Below the pieces are notes generated by a model. That model was not told the origin of the DNA, did not search any database, and worked only from the letters and a program-made list of their open reading frames with translations. DNA of 64,000 bases from Modicisalibacter xianhensis (GTDB taxonomy: Bacteria > Pseudomonadota > Gammaproteobacteria > Pseudomonadales > Halomonadaceae): positions 1 through 64,000 of the forward strand of contig NZ_FOPY01000007.1 in assembly GCF_900113605.1 (NCBI RefSeq), in the 5' to 3' direction. A program made the position numbers and the translations under genes. Positions 8,078-16,963 of this stretch are shown piece after piece (position 1 is the first letter of the stretch; each line of letters opens with the position of its first letter).

Positions 8078-9358
8078 ATGGGTCTGACTATCCTCTTTGG
8101 CTTGTTCTTTCTGGGCCTCGTCGTCGGCGCGCCGGTAGCCTTTGCCGTCGGCCTGGCGGCCGTGGGGGCTTTTCTTTATGAAGGGCTGCCCCTGTTCGTC
8201 GCCTTTCAGCGCATCCTCTCGGGGATCTCGGTCTTCTCGCTGCTGGCGATTCCGTTCTTCATCTTTGCCGGCGAGCTGATGCTGCATGGCGGGATTTCCG
8301 ATCGCCTGGTCAAGCTGGCCTCCGCAGCGGTAGGCAAGGTCCGGGGTGGCCTCGGCCTGGTCAATGTCAGTTCGTCAATGCTCTTCGGAGGAATTTCCGG
8401 CTCGGCGGTGGCCGATACGTCGGCGCTGGGCTCGATCCTGATTCCCGTGATGAAGGAGAAGGGCTACGACGCCGATTACTCGGTCAATGTGACCGTGACC
8501 TCATCCATCGCCGGTGTGGTCATCCCACCGAGCCACAACATGATCCTGTATGCCGTGGCGGCCGGTGGCGGCATCTCGGTGACCAAGTTGTTCATTGCCG
8601 GGGTCGTACCAGGCATCCTGATGTGCCTGGCGCTGGCCGTGGCGGCCTATCTGGTGGCGGTCAAGCGCGGTTACCAGGGGGAGTCGTTTCCCGGCTGGCA
8701 CGCCTTGATCGTCAGCTTTGCGGCGGCGCTGCCAGGCCTGATGACGGCGGTCATCATTGTCGGTGGGGTGCTGTCGGGCATCCTGACCGTCACCGAGTCC
8801 GGCGCCTTCGGGGCCATCTATGCCATCGTGGTCACGGCGCTGGTCTATCGCCAACTGCGCTGGGAGCCCTTCAAAAAGGCAGTCTACCAGTCGGTGCGCA
8901 CCACAGCGCTGGTGATGATCCTGGTGGGCTGCGCCTCGGCGTTTTCCTACCTGCTGGCGCTGTACAGCGTGCCGGAAATGCTGACCGACGCCTTGCTTCA
9001 GATCTCCGACAATCCGATTGTCATCCTGCTGCTGCTAAACCTGCTGTTGCTGGGGCTGGGCATGGTGATGGACATGGCGGCGCTGATCCTGATTTGTACG
9101 CCGATCTTCTTGCCCATTGCCACGCAGTTCGGCATGGACCCGATCCAGTTCGGCATCATCATGATGATGAACCTGGGGCTTGGCCTGTGCACGCCGCCGG
9201 TCGGTGCCTGCCTGTTCGTCGGCAGCGTGATCGGCAAGATCAAGATCGAGCAGGCGGTGCGTACCATCTGGCCGTTCTACCTGGCCCTGTTCGTGGCCTT
9301 GATGCTGGTGACGTACGTGCCGGCCATCTCGATGACGCTTCCCAACCTGATTGACTAG
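8078..9358 (+). CDS. dctM: TRAP transporter large permease DctM, system 2
   Basis: 426 residues starting at the ATG at 8078, which has GAGGGAGG at a good distance; earlier in-frame codons would overlap dctQ. The protein is a multi-pass DctM permease with the usual motifs G-G-I-S-G-S-A-V-A-D-T-S-A and the I-P-P-S-H-N-M-I loop. It sits two bases after dctQ and six before gci, so uptake and catabolism are one transcription unit. Confidence 0.92.
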   Translation: MGLTILFGLFFLGLVVGAPVAFAVGLAAVGAFLYEGLPLFVAFQRILSGISVFSLLAIPFFIFAGELMLHGGISDRLVKLASAAVGKVRGGLGLVNVSSSMLFGGISGSAVADTSALGSILIPVMKEKGYDADYSVNVTVTSSIAGVVIPPSHNMILYAVAAGGGISVTKLFIAGVVPGILMCLALAVAAYLVAVKRGYQGESFPGWHALIVSFAAALPGLMTAVIIVGGVLSGILTVTESGAFGAIYAIVVTALVYRQLRWEPFKKAVYQSVRTTALVMILVGCASAFSYLLALYSVPEMLTDALLQISDNPIVILLLLNLLLLGLGMVMDMAALILICTPIFLPIATQFGMDPIQFGIIMMMNLGLGLCTPPVGACLFVGSVIGKIKIEQAVRTIWPFYLALFVALMLVTYVPAISMTLPNLID

Positions 9359-9364
9359 GTCGCC

Positions 9365-10501
9365 ATGAAAATCGATACCATCAAGACCCATATCCTCGAT
9401 CATGCCTTGGAGACCGCCTTCGAAAGCGCCTCGATGCGCTTCGAGCGCCGTCAGCACTGCCTGGTCGAGATCACCTGCGACGATGGCACGGTGGGCTGGG
9501 GCGAATGCCTGGGGCCGGCCAGGGCCAACGCCGCCGTCGTCGAGACCTACGCCGCCGGCCTGATTGGCCGCAACCCGCTGGAAACCGAGAAGCTGTGGCT
9601 GGAACTCTACAACCGGCTGCGCGACCAGGGGCAGCGGGGCCTGACGGTCACTGCACTGAGCGGCATCGACATTGCGCTGTGGGACATCAAGGGCAAGCAC
9701 TACGGCGCCTCGGTGTCCGAACTGCTGGGTGGGCGCTTTCGCGACAGCGTGCGCGCCTATGCCACCGGTTCCTTCCGCCGCGAGGGTGTCGATCGTGTCC
9801 GGGACATCGCCGAGGAGGTCGCCGGCTATGCTCGCGAGGGCTTCCATGGCGTGAAGATCAAGATCGGTTTCGATGTCGAGGAAGACCTGCGGGTGATCGC
9901 TGCCGTACGCGAGGCGATCGGCCCCGAACGGCGCCTGATGATCGATGCCAACCACGGCTATGACCTGCTCGAGGCGCTCGAGGTCGGCAAGCGCGCCCAG
10001 GCCTACGGGGTTGACTGGTTCGAGGAGCCGGTCCTGCCCGAGCAGATCGGCACCTACCGCGCCGTGCGCGAGGGCCAGCCATTGCCGGTGGCCAGCGGCG
10101 AGAACTGGCATGGGCGCTATGCCATGCTCGAGCCGCTATCGACACGTGCCGTGGATATCGCCCAGCCCGACGTGTGCGGGGTCGGTGGGCTCACCGAGAT
10201 GCGGCGTGTCGTCGACATGGCGGCGATGTTCGGTATTCGCCTGGTGCCGCACGTGTGGGGGACGGCGGTGTGCATCGCGGCCAGCCTGCAGGTCATGGCG
10301 GCGCTGCCGCCCAACCCGCCGCGGCGCGAGCCCATCGAGCCGATCCTGGAGTTCGACCGGACCCATAATCCCTTCCGCCAGGCTGTGGTCACCACACCGC
10401 TCGAGCATGCTCAGGGTGTCGTCACCATTCCCGACGGCCCGGGCCTGGGCATCGAGATCAATCGCGACGCGTTGCGTCAGTATGCACTGAAGGAGGCATG
10501 A
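9365..10501 (+). CDS. gci: D-galactarolactone cycloisomerase
   Basis: 378 residues, the length of the Agrobacterium enzyme Gci, and very similar to it in the parts I remember (for example F-E-S-A-S-M-R-F near the N-terminus and P-I-E-P-I near residue 328). It is an enolase-superfamily member of the mandelate racemase group, with K164-x-K166, metal ligands D194, E220 and E246, and H296. It opens and dehydrates galactaro- or glucaro-1,4-lactone to 5-keto-4-deoxyglucarate, which KdgD then uses. Its stop overlaps the next start (ATGA). The neighbouring gli and udh genes make this assignment much firmer than family membership alone. Confidence 0.85.
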   Translation: MKIDTIKTHILDHALETAFESASMRFERRQHCLVEITCDDGTVGWGECLGPARANAAVVETYAAGLIGRNPLETEKLWLELYNRLRDQGQRGLTVTALSGIDIALWDIKGKHYGASVSELLGGRFRDSVRAYATGSFRREGVDRVRDIAEEVAGYAREGFHGVKIKIGFDVEEDLRVIAAVREAIGPERRLMIDANHGYDLLEALEVGKRAQAYGVDWFEEPVLPEQIGTYRAVREGQPLPVASGENWHGRYAMLEPLSTRAVDIAQPDVCGVGGLTEMRRVVDMAAMFGIRLVPHVWGTAVCIAASLQVMAALPPNPPRREPIEPILEFDRTHNPFRQAVVTTPLEHAQGVVTIPDGPGLGIEINRDALRQYALKEA

Positions 10502-11367
10502 AGGTGACTGAGATCCCCGCCAACACGCGCCCACTCGATGGACCGGCACCGGCATTGAAGACTCCCCCCGGCGCTACCGATTGCCATATCCATATCTACC
10601 TGCCGGGATTCGATGCCCAACCCGGCGGACCGGCGATACCCGAGTTGGCCACGGTGGAGGATTACCGCCAGGTCCAGCGGCGCCTGGGTCTTGAGCGGGT
10701 CGTCGTCACCCAGCCCAACGCCTACCAGCTCGATAACCGGGCCCTGCTGCAGGCGCTGGATACGTTCGGTACGCAGTCGGCACGCGGCATTGCCGCCGTC
10801 ACCCCGGATACCTCGCCGCGCGAGCTCGAGGACTGGCATGCGCGGGGCGTGCGTGGGGCACGCATCATGCAACTGCCAGGCGGCGCCGTGAAGATCGATC
10901 GCATGCTCGAGGTCGAGCGGGTCATCCGCCCGCTGGGCTGGCACCTGATGGTCCAGTTCAACGGGCGTCACCTCGACGAGTACGTGGACGAGCTTCGCAA
11001 GATCGAAGGCGAGTACATCATCGATCACATCGGCAAGTTCATGGATCCGGTGCCGGCCGACGATGCCCGGGTCGACGAGATCCTGCGCCTGCTCGACAAG
11101 GGCAATGCCTGGTTCAAGATCTGCGCCGGCTACGAGGCCAGTGTCACGGGCGGACCGCGTTATGAGGACATCGGGGCGATTGCCCGGCGCGTCATTGCGC
11201 ATGCCCCCGAGCGCATCCTATGGGGCAGCAACTGGCCGCATGTCGGTGTGCCTCGCTCACAATACCCGGACGATGCGGGACAGCTTGATGTGCTGTTGCA
11301 CTGGGCGTCGCCCGAGGTGCACCAGAAGATTCTCGTCGATAACCCGGCGCGGCTGTATGGCTTCTGA
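10498..11367 (+). CDS. gli: D-galactarolactone isomerase
   Basis: 289 residues of the amidohydrolase superfamily (amidohydrolase 2/Gli group). It shows D-C-H-I-H-I near residue 28, and a G-S-N-W-P-H motif near residue 242. In Agrobacterium the homologous enzyme isomerises galactaro-1,5-lactone, the product of uronate dehydrogenase, to the 1,4-lactone used by Gci. The start overlaps the gci stop by four bases, with AAGGAG immediately upstream. The position between gci and udh supports this role over that of a generic lactonase, although hydrolysis cannot be excluded by sequence. Confidence 0.8.
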   Translation: MKVTEIPANTRPLDGPAPALKTPPGATDCHIHIYLPGFDAQPGGPAIPELATVEDYRQVQRRLGLERVVVTQPNAYQLDNRALLQALDTFGTQSARGIAAVTPDTSPRELEDWHARGVRGARIMQLPGGAVKIDRMLEVERVIRPLGWHLMVQFNGRHLDEYVDELRKIEGEYIIDHIGKFMDPVPADDARVDEILRLLDKGNAWFKICAGYEASVTGGPRYEDIGAIARRVIAHAPERILWGSNWPHVGVPRSQYPDDAGQLDVLLHWASPEVHQKILVDNPARLYGF

Positions 11368-11422
11368 TGTTCAGGTCAGTCACGGCTATCCATAACGCTT
11401 AAAAAGACGCAAGGAGACAGTC

Positions 11423-12226
11423 ATGTTGAACCGCTTGTTGGTCACCGGCGCAGCCGGTGGCGTCGGTCAGGCCATTCGCCCGCACCTGTCACGGCTGGCC
11501 AGGACCGTGCGCCTGTCGGATATCGCCGACCTGGGCGAGGCGGCTCCCCACGAAGAGCTAGTGACATGCGATCTAGCTGATGCCAAGGCCGTGAACGACC
11601 TGATCGCTGGCTGCGATGGCATCATTCACCTGGGGGGCGTTTCGGTCGAAAGGCCTTGGAACAGCATCCTGCAGGCCAATATCATCGGCACCTATAATCT
11701 ATACGAGGCTGCACGCCATCTCGGCAAGCCGCGCATCGTCTTCGCCAGCTCGAACCATACTATTGGCTTCTATGAGCGCACCCAAAGACTCGATACGCTG
11801 GTGCCGCGCCGTCCGGACTCCCTGTATGGCGTCTCCAAGTGCTTCGGCGAGGATCTGGCCAGCCTGTATCACGACAAGTTCGGTATCGAGACCCTGAACG
11901 TGCGGATCGGCTCGTGCTTTCCCAAGCCCAAGGATCGGCGCATGATGGCAACCTGGCTCAGTGTGGAGGACTTCATGAGCCTGATGCAGCGCGCGTTCGC
12001 TGCGCCCAAGCTGGGCTGTACCGTGATCTACGGTGCCTCGGACAACACCGAGAAATGGTGGGACAATGGCGCTTCGTCATTTCTGGGCTGGACTCCCCGA
12101 GACAACTCGGAACCGTGGCGTGACGAGGTCGAGGCCGAAGATACCGGGCTGCATCCCGATGACCCGGCGGTCATCTATCAAGGTGGCAAGTTCGTCACGG
12201 TTGGTCATCCGGACGACGAGGCATAG
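11423..12226 (+). CDS. udh: Uronate dehydrogenase
   Basis: 267 residues of the extended short-chain dehydrogenase family, the size of bacterial uronate dehydrogenase. It has the nucleotide loop G-A-A-G-G-V-G-Q (residues 9-16), an S-S-N-H segment at 109-112 and the catalytic pair Y135/K139 in Y-G-V-S-K. It oxidises galacturonate or glucuronate with NAD to the aldaro-1,5-lactone. The start follows AAGGAG. It supplies the lactone that Gli and Gci process, giving a complete oxidative uronate route in one operon. Confidence 0.9.
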   Translation: MLNRLLVTGAAGGVGQAIRPHLSRLARTVRLSDIADLGEAAPHEELVTCDLADAKAVNDLIAGCDGIIHLGGVSVERPWNSILQANIIGTYNLYEAARHLGKPRIVFASSNHTIGFYERTQRLDTLVPRRPDSLYGVSKCFGEDLASLYHDKFGIETLNVRIGSCFPKPKDRRMMATWLSVEDFMSLMQRAFAAPKLGCTVIYGASDNTEKWWDNGASSFLGWTPRDNSEPWRDEVEAEDTGLHPDDPAVIYQGGKFVTVGHPDDEA

Positions 12227-12265
12227 AGGGAGTGGGTCATCTTGCAGATGGTCTGCGCTGATTTT

Positions 12266-12294
12266 GGCATGTGGTGGTAAGGCCACCACGTGCC
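12266..12294 (+). other. Stem-loop between udh and the regulator gene
   Basis: A 12-bp stem with one wobble pair (12266-12277 with 12283-12294) is followed by no T-run. It may reduce read-through into the regulator gene or protect the 3' end of the catabolic mRNA. Confidence 0.55.
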
Positions 12295-12327
12295 AGTCGA
12301 TGAATGTTCTGGGTAGTGGATACGGCT

Positions 12328-13083
12328 ATGGCAGGTAAATCGGAAAGTCCGACAGCAGTGGCACATTTGAACGTACAGAAACTCTCACGGGAGGGAAGCC
12401 TGTCATTGCACGTGGCCGATCAACTGGAAACCCTGATCACCAGTGGCGGGATCACGGTCGGCCAGAAATTGCCCACCGAAAATGGACTTTGTGAATCGTT
12501 CGGCGTGAGTCGCACGGTCATTCGCGAGGCCATCACCCACCTCAAGTCGCTCGGGTTGGTGGAAACCCGGCGTGGCGTGGGAACGACGGTGATCCGTACT
12601 TCGGCGGTCGAAGCCATGCCGGCGGAGCGGATCAGCCCTACCACGGTCGAAGACATCCTTCACGTGCTCGAACTGCGCTTGAATCTCGAGCCTGCGGCGG
12701 CCGAGCTGGCGGCCCGCCGTCATGATGAGAACGACCGTCGCATTCTTCAGGAAAAACACGACGCTTTCATCCGGGCGCGCGCCGAGAAAACCCAGGCGCG
12801 CACGGAGGATTACGAGTTTCACTACGCCATAGCGGCAGCGACCAAGAACCCGTTCTTCAAGGCGTTCTACGAGCAGTTGAGCCAGAGCGTGATCCCGCGC
12901 GCCAAGCTGATGAGTGTCGAGATCAATACCGCCGCGACGGACAAGTACCTGGCTCGGGTCGAGGAAGAGCACACGTACATTCTCGAGGCGATTCTCGCTC
13001 GTGACCCGGAAACGGCTCGCGAAATGATGTATCAACACCTCAATCGTGCCCGCAACATGTACGCCAAGTTCCAGGAAGCGTGA
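12328..13083 (+). CDS. FadR-family GntR transcriptional regulator (uronate/aldarate operon)
   Basis: 251 residues from the ATG at 12328; an in-frame ATG at 12304 is an alternative and neither has a strong ribosome site. The N-terminal winged helix-turn-helix (residues about 20-85; L-P-T-E-N-G-L-C-E and S-R-T-V-I-R-E-A) is followed by an all-helical FCD ligand domain with E-L-R-L-N-L-E-P and D-Y-E-F-H-Y-A-I-A. FCD regulators usually repress their operon until bound by a carboxylate inducer. As the last gene of the second module it probably controls the uronate genes, with a uronate, aldarate or keto-deoxy intermediate as inducer; the ligand is inferred. Confidence 0.82.
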   Translation: MAGKSESPTAVAHLNVQKLSREGSLSLHVADQLETLITSGGITVGQKLPTENGLCESFGVSRTVIREAITHLKSLGLVETRRGVGTTVIRTSAVEAMPAERISPTTVEDILHVLELRLNLEPAAAELAARRHDENDRRILQEKHDAFIRARAEKTQARTEDYEFHYAIAAATKNPFFKAFYEQLSQSVIPRAKLMSVEINTAATDKYLARVEEEHTYILEAILARDPETAREMMYQHLNRARNMYAKFQEA

Positions 13084-13091
13084 ATTCTCAT

Positions 13092-13111
13092 GCCGGGCGG
13101 TTACGCCCGGC
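13092..13111. terminator. Bidirectional hairpin between convergent genes
   Basis: A perfect 8-bp GC stem (13092-13099 with 13104-13111) around GTTA separates the regulator gene from the convergent permease gene. T-runs are weak on both sides (GGGTTT on the plus side), so efficiency is uncertain. Confidence 0.6.
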
Positions 13112-13119
13112 CGAAGGGT

Positions 13120-14064
13120 TTAGATCAGCCCGCTCAGTGTGAGCAGGAAGACCCCCAGGCTCACCGTGAGCATGCAACTAAACGTGGAAACCACGATGAT
13201 GTTGGCGGCCAGCTTGGTGTTGGCATTGGCGGCCTTGGCCATGACGAAGCTGACGGCAGCGGTCGGGCTGGCCAGGAACAGGAATAGTGTCCCCAGGGCC
13301 GCATCGCGATAGCCCAGCATCAGGGCGCCCGACACGCCCAGGGCCGGCAGCCAGACAGTCTTCCACAGGCTGGCATCGATCGCCAGCCGGCTTCCCGCCT
13401 TGACCGACCTGATCGACAGTGTTCCGCCAATGCAGATCAGTGCCAGTGGCAGCGACATGGAGCCAAAGTATTCGCCCGAGGTCATCAGCCAGGATGGCAG
13501 CGGCACCTGCCAATACGCGACGGGGATGGCCAGCAGAACGCATAGGATCAATGGGTTCCTGGCCAGGTTGCGCAGTATCGAGCCGATATCCGACTGGATG
13601 CTGGGGCTGTAGATGGCCAGCACGATGGCGGACAGGATGTTGTAGATCACGATGATCGCCCCGGCCATGATTCCGCCCAGCGACAGGCCGTAATTGCCAT
13701 ACATGCTGGCGGCAAGCGCCAGACCTACGATGCCGCAATTGCCACGAAAGGCGCCTTGGGTGAAGACGCCGCGCTCCTCGACGGGGCAGCGCCAGAGGGC
13801 CCAGCCCCAGGCAAGAAAGAAGCTCAGCGTCGAATATCCCAGGAAATAGCCGATCAGGTCGGGCTGGATCATGTCCAGGTCGGCCTTGATGATGCTCAGG
13901 AACAGCAATGTCGGCATGGTGGCCTTGAATACCAGCATCGAGGCCGTGGATATGAAATGCGCATCGATCCAACCGATGCGCTTGAGCGCGATACCCAGAA
14001 AGACCATGGCGAACACCGGCAAGGTCACGTCAAGGGTATGCAGGAAGACATCCAGCAGGGCCAT
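13120..14064 (-). CDS. AEC-family permease (auxin efflux carrier/malonate transporter type)
   Basis: 314 residues, about ten hydrophobic segments arranged as two five-helix halves, the normal plan of the AEC family. Motifs such as G-N-C-G-I-V-G-L-A near residue 107 and P-L-A-L-I-C-I-G-G near residue 205 are typical. Members move small organic anions such as malonate or malate; no substrate can be assigned here. The ATG at 14064 follows TAGGAGGT, in which the first three bases are also the stop codon of a 33-residue microprotein gene, so the two are translationally linked. Confidence 0.85.
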   Translation of the reverse strand: MALLDVFLHTLDVTLPVFAMVFLGIALKRIGWIDAHFISTASMLVFKATMPTLLFLSIIKADLDMIQPDLIGYFLGYSTLSFFLAWGWALWRCPVEERGVFTQGAFRGNCGIVGLALAASMYGNYGLSLGGIMAGAIIVIYNILSAIVLAIYSPSIQSDIGSILRNLARNPLILCVLLAIPVAYWQVPLPSWLMTSGEYFGSMSLPLALICIGGTLSIRSVKAGSRLAIDASLWKTVWLPALGVSGALMLGYRDAALGTLFLFLASPTAAVSFVMAKAANANTKLAANIIVVSTFSCMLTVSLGVFLLTLSGLI

Positions 14065-14079
14065 GCGCAGTCGTACCTC

Positions 14080-14181
14080 CTAGCGGACCAGCCAGAAGCC
14101 GACGAGGATGGCGACAATCGCCGTCAGGAAGAACAGACCGTTACGCAGGCGGGTGTCGCGGGGAGGACGGGATTTAGACAC
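14080..14181 (-). CDS. 33-residue single-pass membrane microprotein upstream of the AEC permease
   Basis: A GTG-started frame with AAGG eight bases upstream encodes 33 residues: a basic N-terminus (S-K-S-R-P-P-R-D-T-R-L-R) and one hydrophobic helix, ending W-L-V-R. Its TAG stop is part of the ribosome site of the AEC gene, 15 bases from that start. This arrangement suggests translational coupling or a small partner subunit. I do not recognise a family. Composition, ribosome site and tight linkage support a real gene; function is unknown. Confidence 0.6.
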   Translation of the reverse strand: MSKSRPPRDTRLRNGLFFLTAIVAILVGFWLVR

Positions 14182-14321
14182 GCAAGAAACCTTATATCGT
14201 CAATGGAACGGAAGATTAATACGGGCGTATGATTGGCGGAGCCGCCCAACCATGGTAAACCCGTTAGCCTGCTAGGCCTAGCGTGACGCCAGGCTGTTCA
14301 CTGCCGACGAGGAATGCCGAG

Positions 14322-15209
14322 ATGATCACCGCCACTGAAAAGACGCTGGCCGAAGGCCGCCTTGCCGCCTTGAGTTGGGGACGTGACGAAGCGCCGACTT
14401 GGCTGGCACTGCATGGCTGGCTGGACAATGCGGCGAGTTTCTCGCGGCTGGCGCCCCTGCTGGTAGAGCGGCTAGGCATTCGTGTCGTGGCCATCGACTT
14501 TGCCGGTCACGGCTTGTCGCGACGTCATCCAGACGGTATCGATTATGCTATCTGGGATTATATTCACGATGTGCTCGATGCCCTGACCTCCCTGGGGCTG
14601 GAACGTGCCACATTGCTGGGCCACTCGATGGGCGCCGGGGTGTCCTGTCTGGTAGCGGCCGCCTTGCCCGAACGTGTCGAGCAACTGGTGCTCATCGATG
14701 GCATCGGCACACTGTTCACGCCGGCCGAAGACACAGCAAGCCAGCTTCGCAAGGGCATTCTGGGTCATCGGCGTCGTGCCTCGCCCGCGCCGCGCTATCC
14801 CGATCTCGACACTGCCGTGGCCGCCCGGGTCAGCGGTGGTGTCACGCCGATTGACGCGACCACGGCGGAGCCGCTGGTCAGGCGCAATCTCGACATTGAA
14901 ATGCATGGCGCATGCCGTTTACGCACAGATGGCCGATTATTGCGGCCATCATTGGTGCGCTTCTGCCCGGAACAGGCCCTGGCCCTGTTGGGTGCCGTCG
15001 AAGCGCCGGTGTTGCTGATTGAGGGCGATCGGGGAATCCTGGCCGAGCGCGACTTCGCGCAGCGAGCCCGGTCGACGGTTCGTCACCTGACCCGGCACAT
15101 CCTGCCCGGTGGTCACCATTTGCATCTTGAACCTTCGGCTGTGGTCGCAGTGGCCGATACTATCAGTGAGCAGGTAGGGACGAGACTGGCAGGGGAGACG
15201 TATGGCTAA
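14322..15209 (+). CDS. Alpha/beta hydrolase
   Basis: 295 residues from the ATG at 14322, preferred over the GTG at 14283 because GAGG precedes it. The fold signature is clear: H-G-W-L-D-N-A oxyanion region near residue 31, the nucleophile elbow G-H-S-M-G near residue 105, an acid in L-L-I-E-G-D near residue 245 and the final histidine in G-G-H-H-L-H-L-E. The substrate is unknown; close relatives are annotated as esterases or haloperoxidase-like hydrolases. The 3' end overlaps the following patatin-type gene by eight bases, so two hydrolases are co-translated. Confidence 0.8.
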   Translation: MITATEKTLAEGRLAALSWGRDEAPTWLALHGWLDNAASFSRLAPLLVERLGIRVVAIDFAGHGLSRRHPDGIDYAIWDYIHDVLDALTSLGLERATLLGHSMGAGVSCLVAAALPERVEQLVLIDGIGTLFTPAEDTASQLRKGILGHRRRASPAPRYPDLDTAVAARVSGGVTPIDATTAEPLVRRNLDIEMHGACRLRTDGRLLRPSLVRFCPEQALALLGAVEAPVLLIEGDRGILAERDFAQRARSTVRHLTRHILPGGHHLHLEPSAVVAVADTISEQVGTRLAGETYG

Positions 15210-16233
15210 ACGCATCGCGCTGGTGCTGGGGAGTGGCGGCGCTCGCGGCTATGCTCATATCGGTGTCATCGACGAGGTCGTGGCGCGTGGCTACGAGGTG
15301 ATTGCCATTGCCGGCTGTTCGATGGGCGCTGTCATCGGTGGGGTCTATTCGACCGGCCAACTCGAAAATTATCGCGACTGGGTCTGCCAGCTCGATTACT
15401 TCGATGTGCTCAAACTGGTCGATGTCACTTGGAATGCCATGGGCGCGATGCGCGCCGGCAAGGTCATGAGCAAGCTCAAGGATCTGGTCGGCGACGTGCA
15501 AATCGAGGACCTGCCGGTTCCCTTGACCACGGTGGCCACCGACCTTACCCGACAGCGCGAAGTGTGGTTCCAGAGTGGGCCGCTGTTGCGGGCCATTCGC
15601 GCCTCCATTGCCGTTCCCGGGGTCATCACTCCTCTCAGGATCGGCGACCAGATCCTGGTCGATGGCGGGCTGCTCAATCCGTTGCCGATCGTCCCGACCG
15701 TTTCGGCGCACGCCGATCTGATCCTGGCCGTGAATGCGACGGCACAGAGCCATCAGCCTGTAACGCTCGAAGAGTTACTGCCCCCCGATGAAGCCGCCGA
15801 AGAGCATGCCCGCGAAGCCGAGCTTGAAGCTCAGGGCAAGGGATTCACGGGGTGGGTCGGAGGCATGCGTAACCGGGCGCAACGCATGTTCACTCCCAAC
15901 GAAAATGGCCTGGACAGCGAGGCCGAGACGATGAACGGAGAGATGGATCGTCAACGGGCCACTGAGCGTGCCTGGAGCAAGCTCGACATCATGCTGGCCT
16001 CGTTCGAGATTACCCAGGCCGCTCTGGCAAAATACAAGATTGCCGGTTATCCCCCGGATGTGCTCGTCGACATTCCCAAGACGGTATGCGGTGCCTATGA
16101 ATTTCACCGGGCCGAAGGATTGATCCGCCTGGGGCGGCATCTGACCGCACAGGCCCTGGATCGCTACGAAGGGAAAAACGGTGGTGGTCAGACGATCATC
16201 AGCGAGCCACCGGTCGGCAAACCGGCCAATTGA
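15202..16233 (+). CDS. Patatin-like phospholipase/esterase, RssA type
   Basis: 343 residues with a Ser-Asp dyad: oxyanion loop G-S-G-G-A-R-G at residues 10-16, nucleophile S40 in G-C-S-M-G and D154 in D-G-G. This is the bacterial patatin family (RssA/NTE-like), cytoplasmic or membrane-associated serine esterases acting on phospholipid or lysophospholipid-type esters. The C-terminal 130 residues are charged and look helical. The start lies inside the upstream hydrolase gene, implying coupling. The physiological substrate is not known. Confidence 0.85.
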   Translation: MAKRIALVLGSGGARGYAHIGVIDEVVARGYEVIAIAGCSMGAVIGGVYSTGQLENYRDWVCQLDYFDVLKLVDVTWNAMGAMRAGKVMSKLKDLVGDVQIEDLPVPLTTVATDLTRQREVWFQSGPLLRAIRASIAVPGVITPLRIGDQILVDGGLLNPLPIVPTVSAHADLILAVNATAQSHQPVTLEELLPPDEAAEEHAREAELEAQGKGFTGWVGGMRNRAQRMFTPNENGLDSEAETMNGEMDRQRATERAWSKLDIMLASFEITQAALAKYKIAGYPPDVLVDIPKTVCGAYEFHRAEGLIRLGRHLTAQALDRYEGKNGGGQTIISEPPVGKPAN

Positions 16234-16245
16234 GCGAAGAGTCCT

Positions 16246-16821
16246 TCAGGCTTCACCTCGCCGGCGCAGCAGGACATACACGGCGCCGGTCCCTCCATCG
16301 ACATCGCGAGCCGAGCAGAAGGCTAATACCGTCGGCCATTCGCGCAGCCAGGCATTGACGTGGCTCTTGATCACCGGATGATCGGCCATGCCCGTCCAGG
16401 CCTTGCCGTGCACGACCAGTACACAGCGCATCCGGCTGTCGCGAGCTTCGCGCAGAAACGCTTCCAGTTCATGTCGGGCTTCATCGAGCGTGTAGCCGTG
16501 CAGGTCGAGGCCGGCCTCCCAGTCGATCTGGCCGCGCTTCAGGGCGCTGCGGGTGCGGTAGGGGAGGTCGGGCACCGCGAAATCCAGGGCCTCGCTGGGC
16601 CGGACAGGCTCGACCCGGCCATCGCTGGTGCGACTTGAGGAGGCGTCGGGGGGGGCGGCGGTGGCCGCATTGCGGCGCTGGGTGAGGCGGTCAGTGTCCC
16701 GGCGGGGCCTGCCGGGATCGGCGCGATCGCTGGTCAGTCGCTTGACGCCAGCATCTTCCAGCGCCTGGCGGAACAGGGAGATATCCTCCTCGTCAGGCGC
16801 GTGACGGCGGCGTCGGCTCAT
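16246..16821 (-). CDS. Smr-domain protein
   Basis: 191 residues. The N-terminal half is charged and probably disordered (Arg/Asp/Ser-rich); the C-terminal 90 residues form an Smr domain with D-L-H-G-Y at about residues 108-112 and V-H-G-K near residue 138, the two signature segments. Stand-alone Smr proteins of proteobacteria (YdaL/SmrA type) are associated with nucleic-acid nicking and RNA or DNA quality control. Convergent with the patatin-type gene, with 12 bases between the two stops. Confidence 0.85.
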   Translation of the reverse strand: MSRRRRHAPDEEDISLFRQALEDAGVKRLTSDRADPGRPRRDTDRLTQRRNAATAAPPDASSSRTSDGRVEPVRPSEALDFAVPDLPYRTRSALKRGQIDWEAGLDLHGYTLDEARHELEAFLREARDSRMRCVLVVHGKAWTGMADHPVIKSHVNAWLREWPTVLAFCSARDVDGGTGAVYVLLRRRGEA

Positions 16822-16963
16822 GGCGATTCTCTCGGTCGGGTCGGGTTGAACAAGGCTCCCGGCAGGGAGCGCCCAGTATAGCGGCTTGGCCGTGACTGTG
16901 AACCGTCGCGCTCGGCGGGTACAATCAGCCTTCCATTGTCATTGCCATCAAACAGGACGTCGC

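Noticed and set aside
1-13111. Mobile element carrying the uronate modules
   Set aside because: No integrase, transposase, tRNA junction or terminal repeats are visible at either end inside the window.
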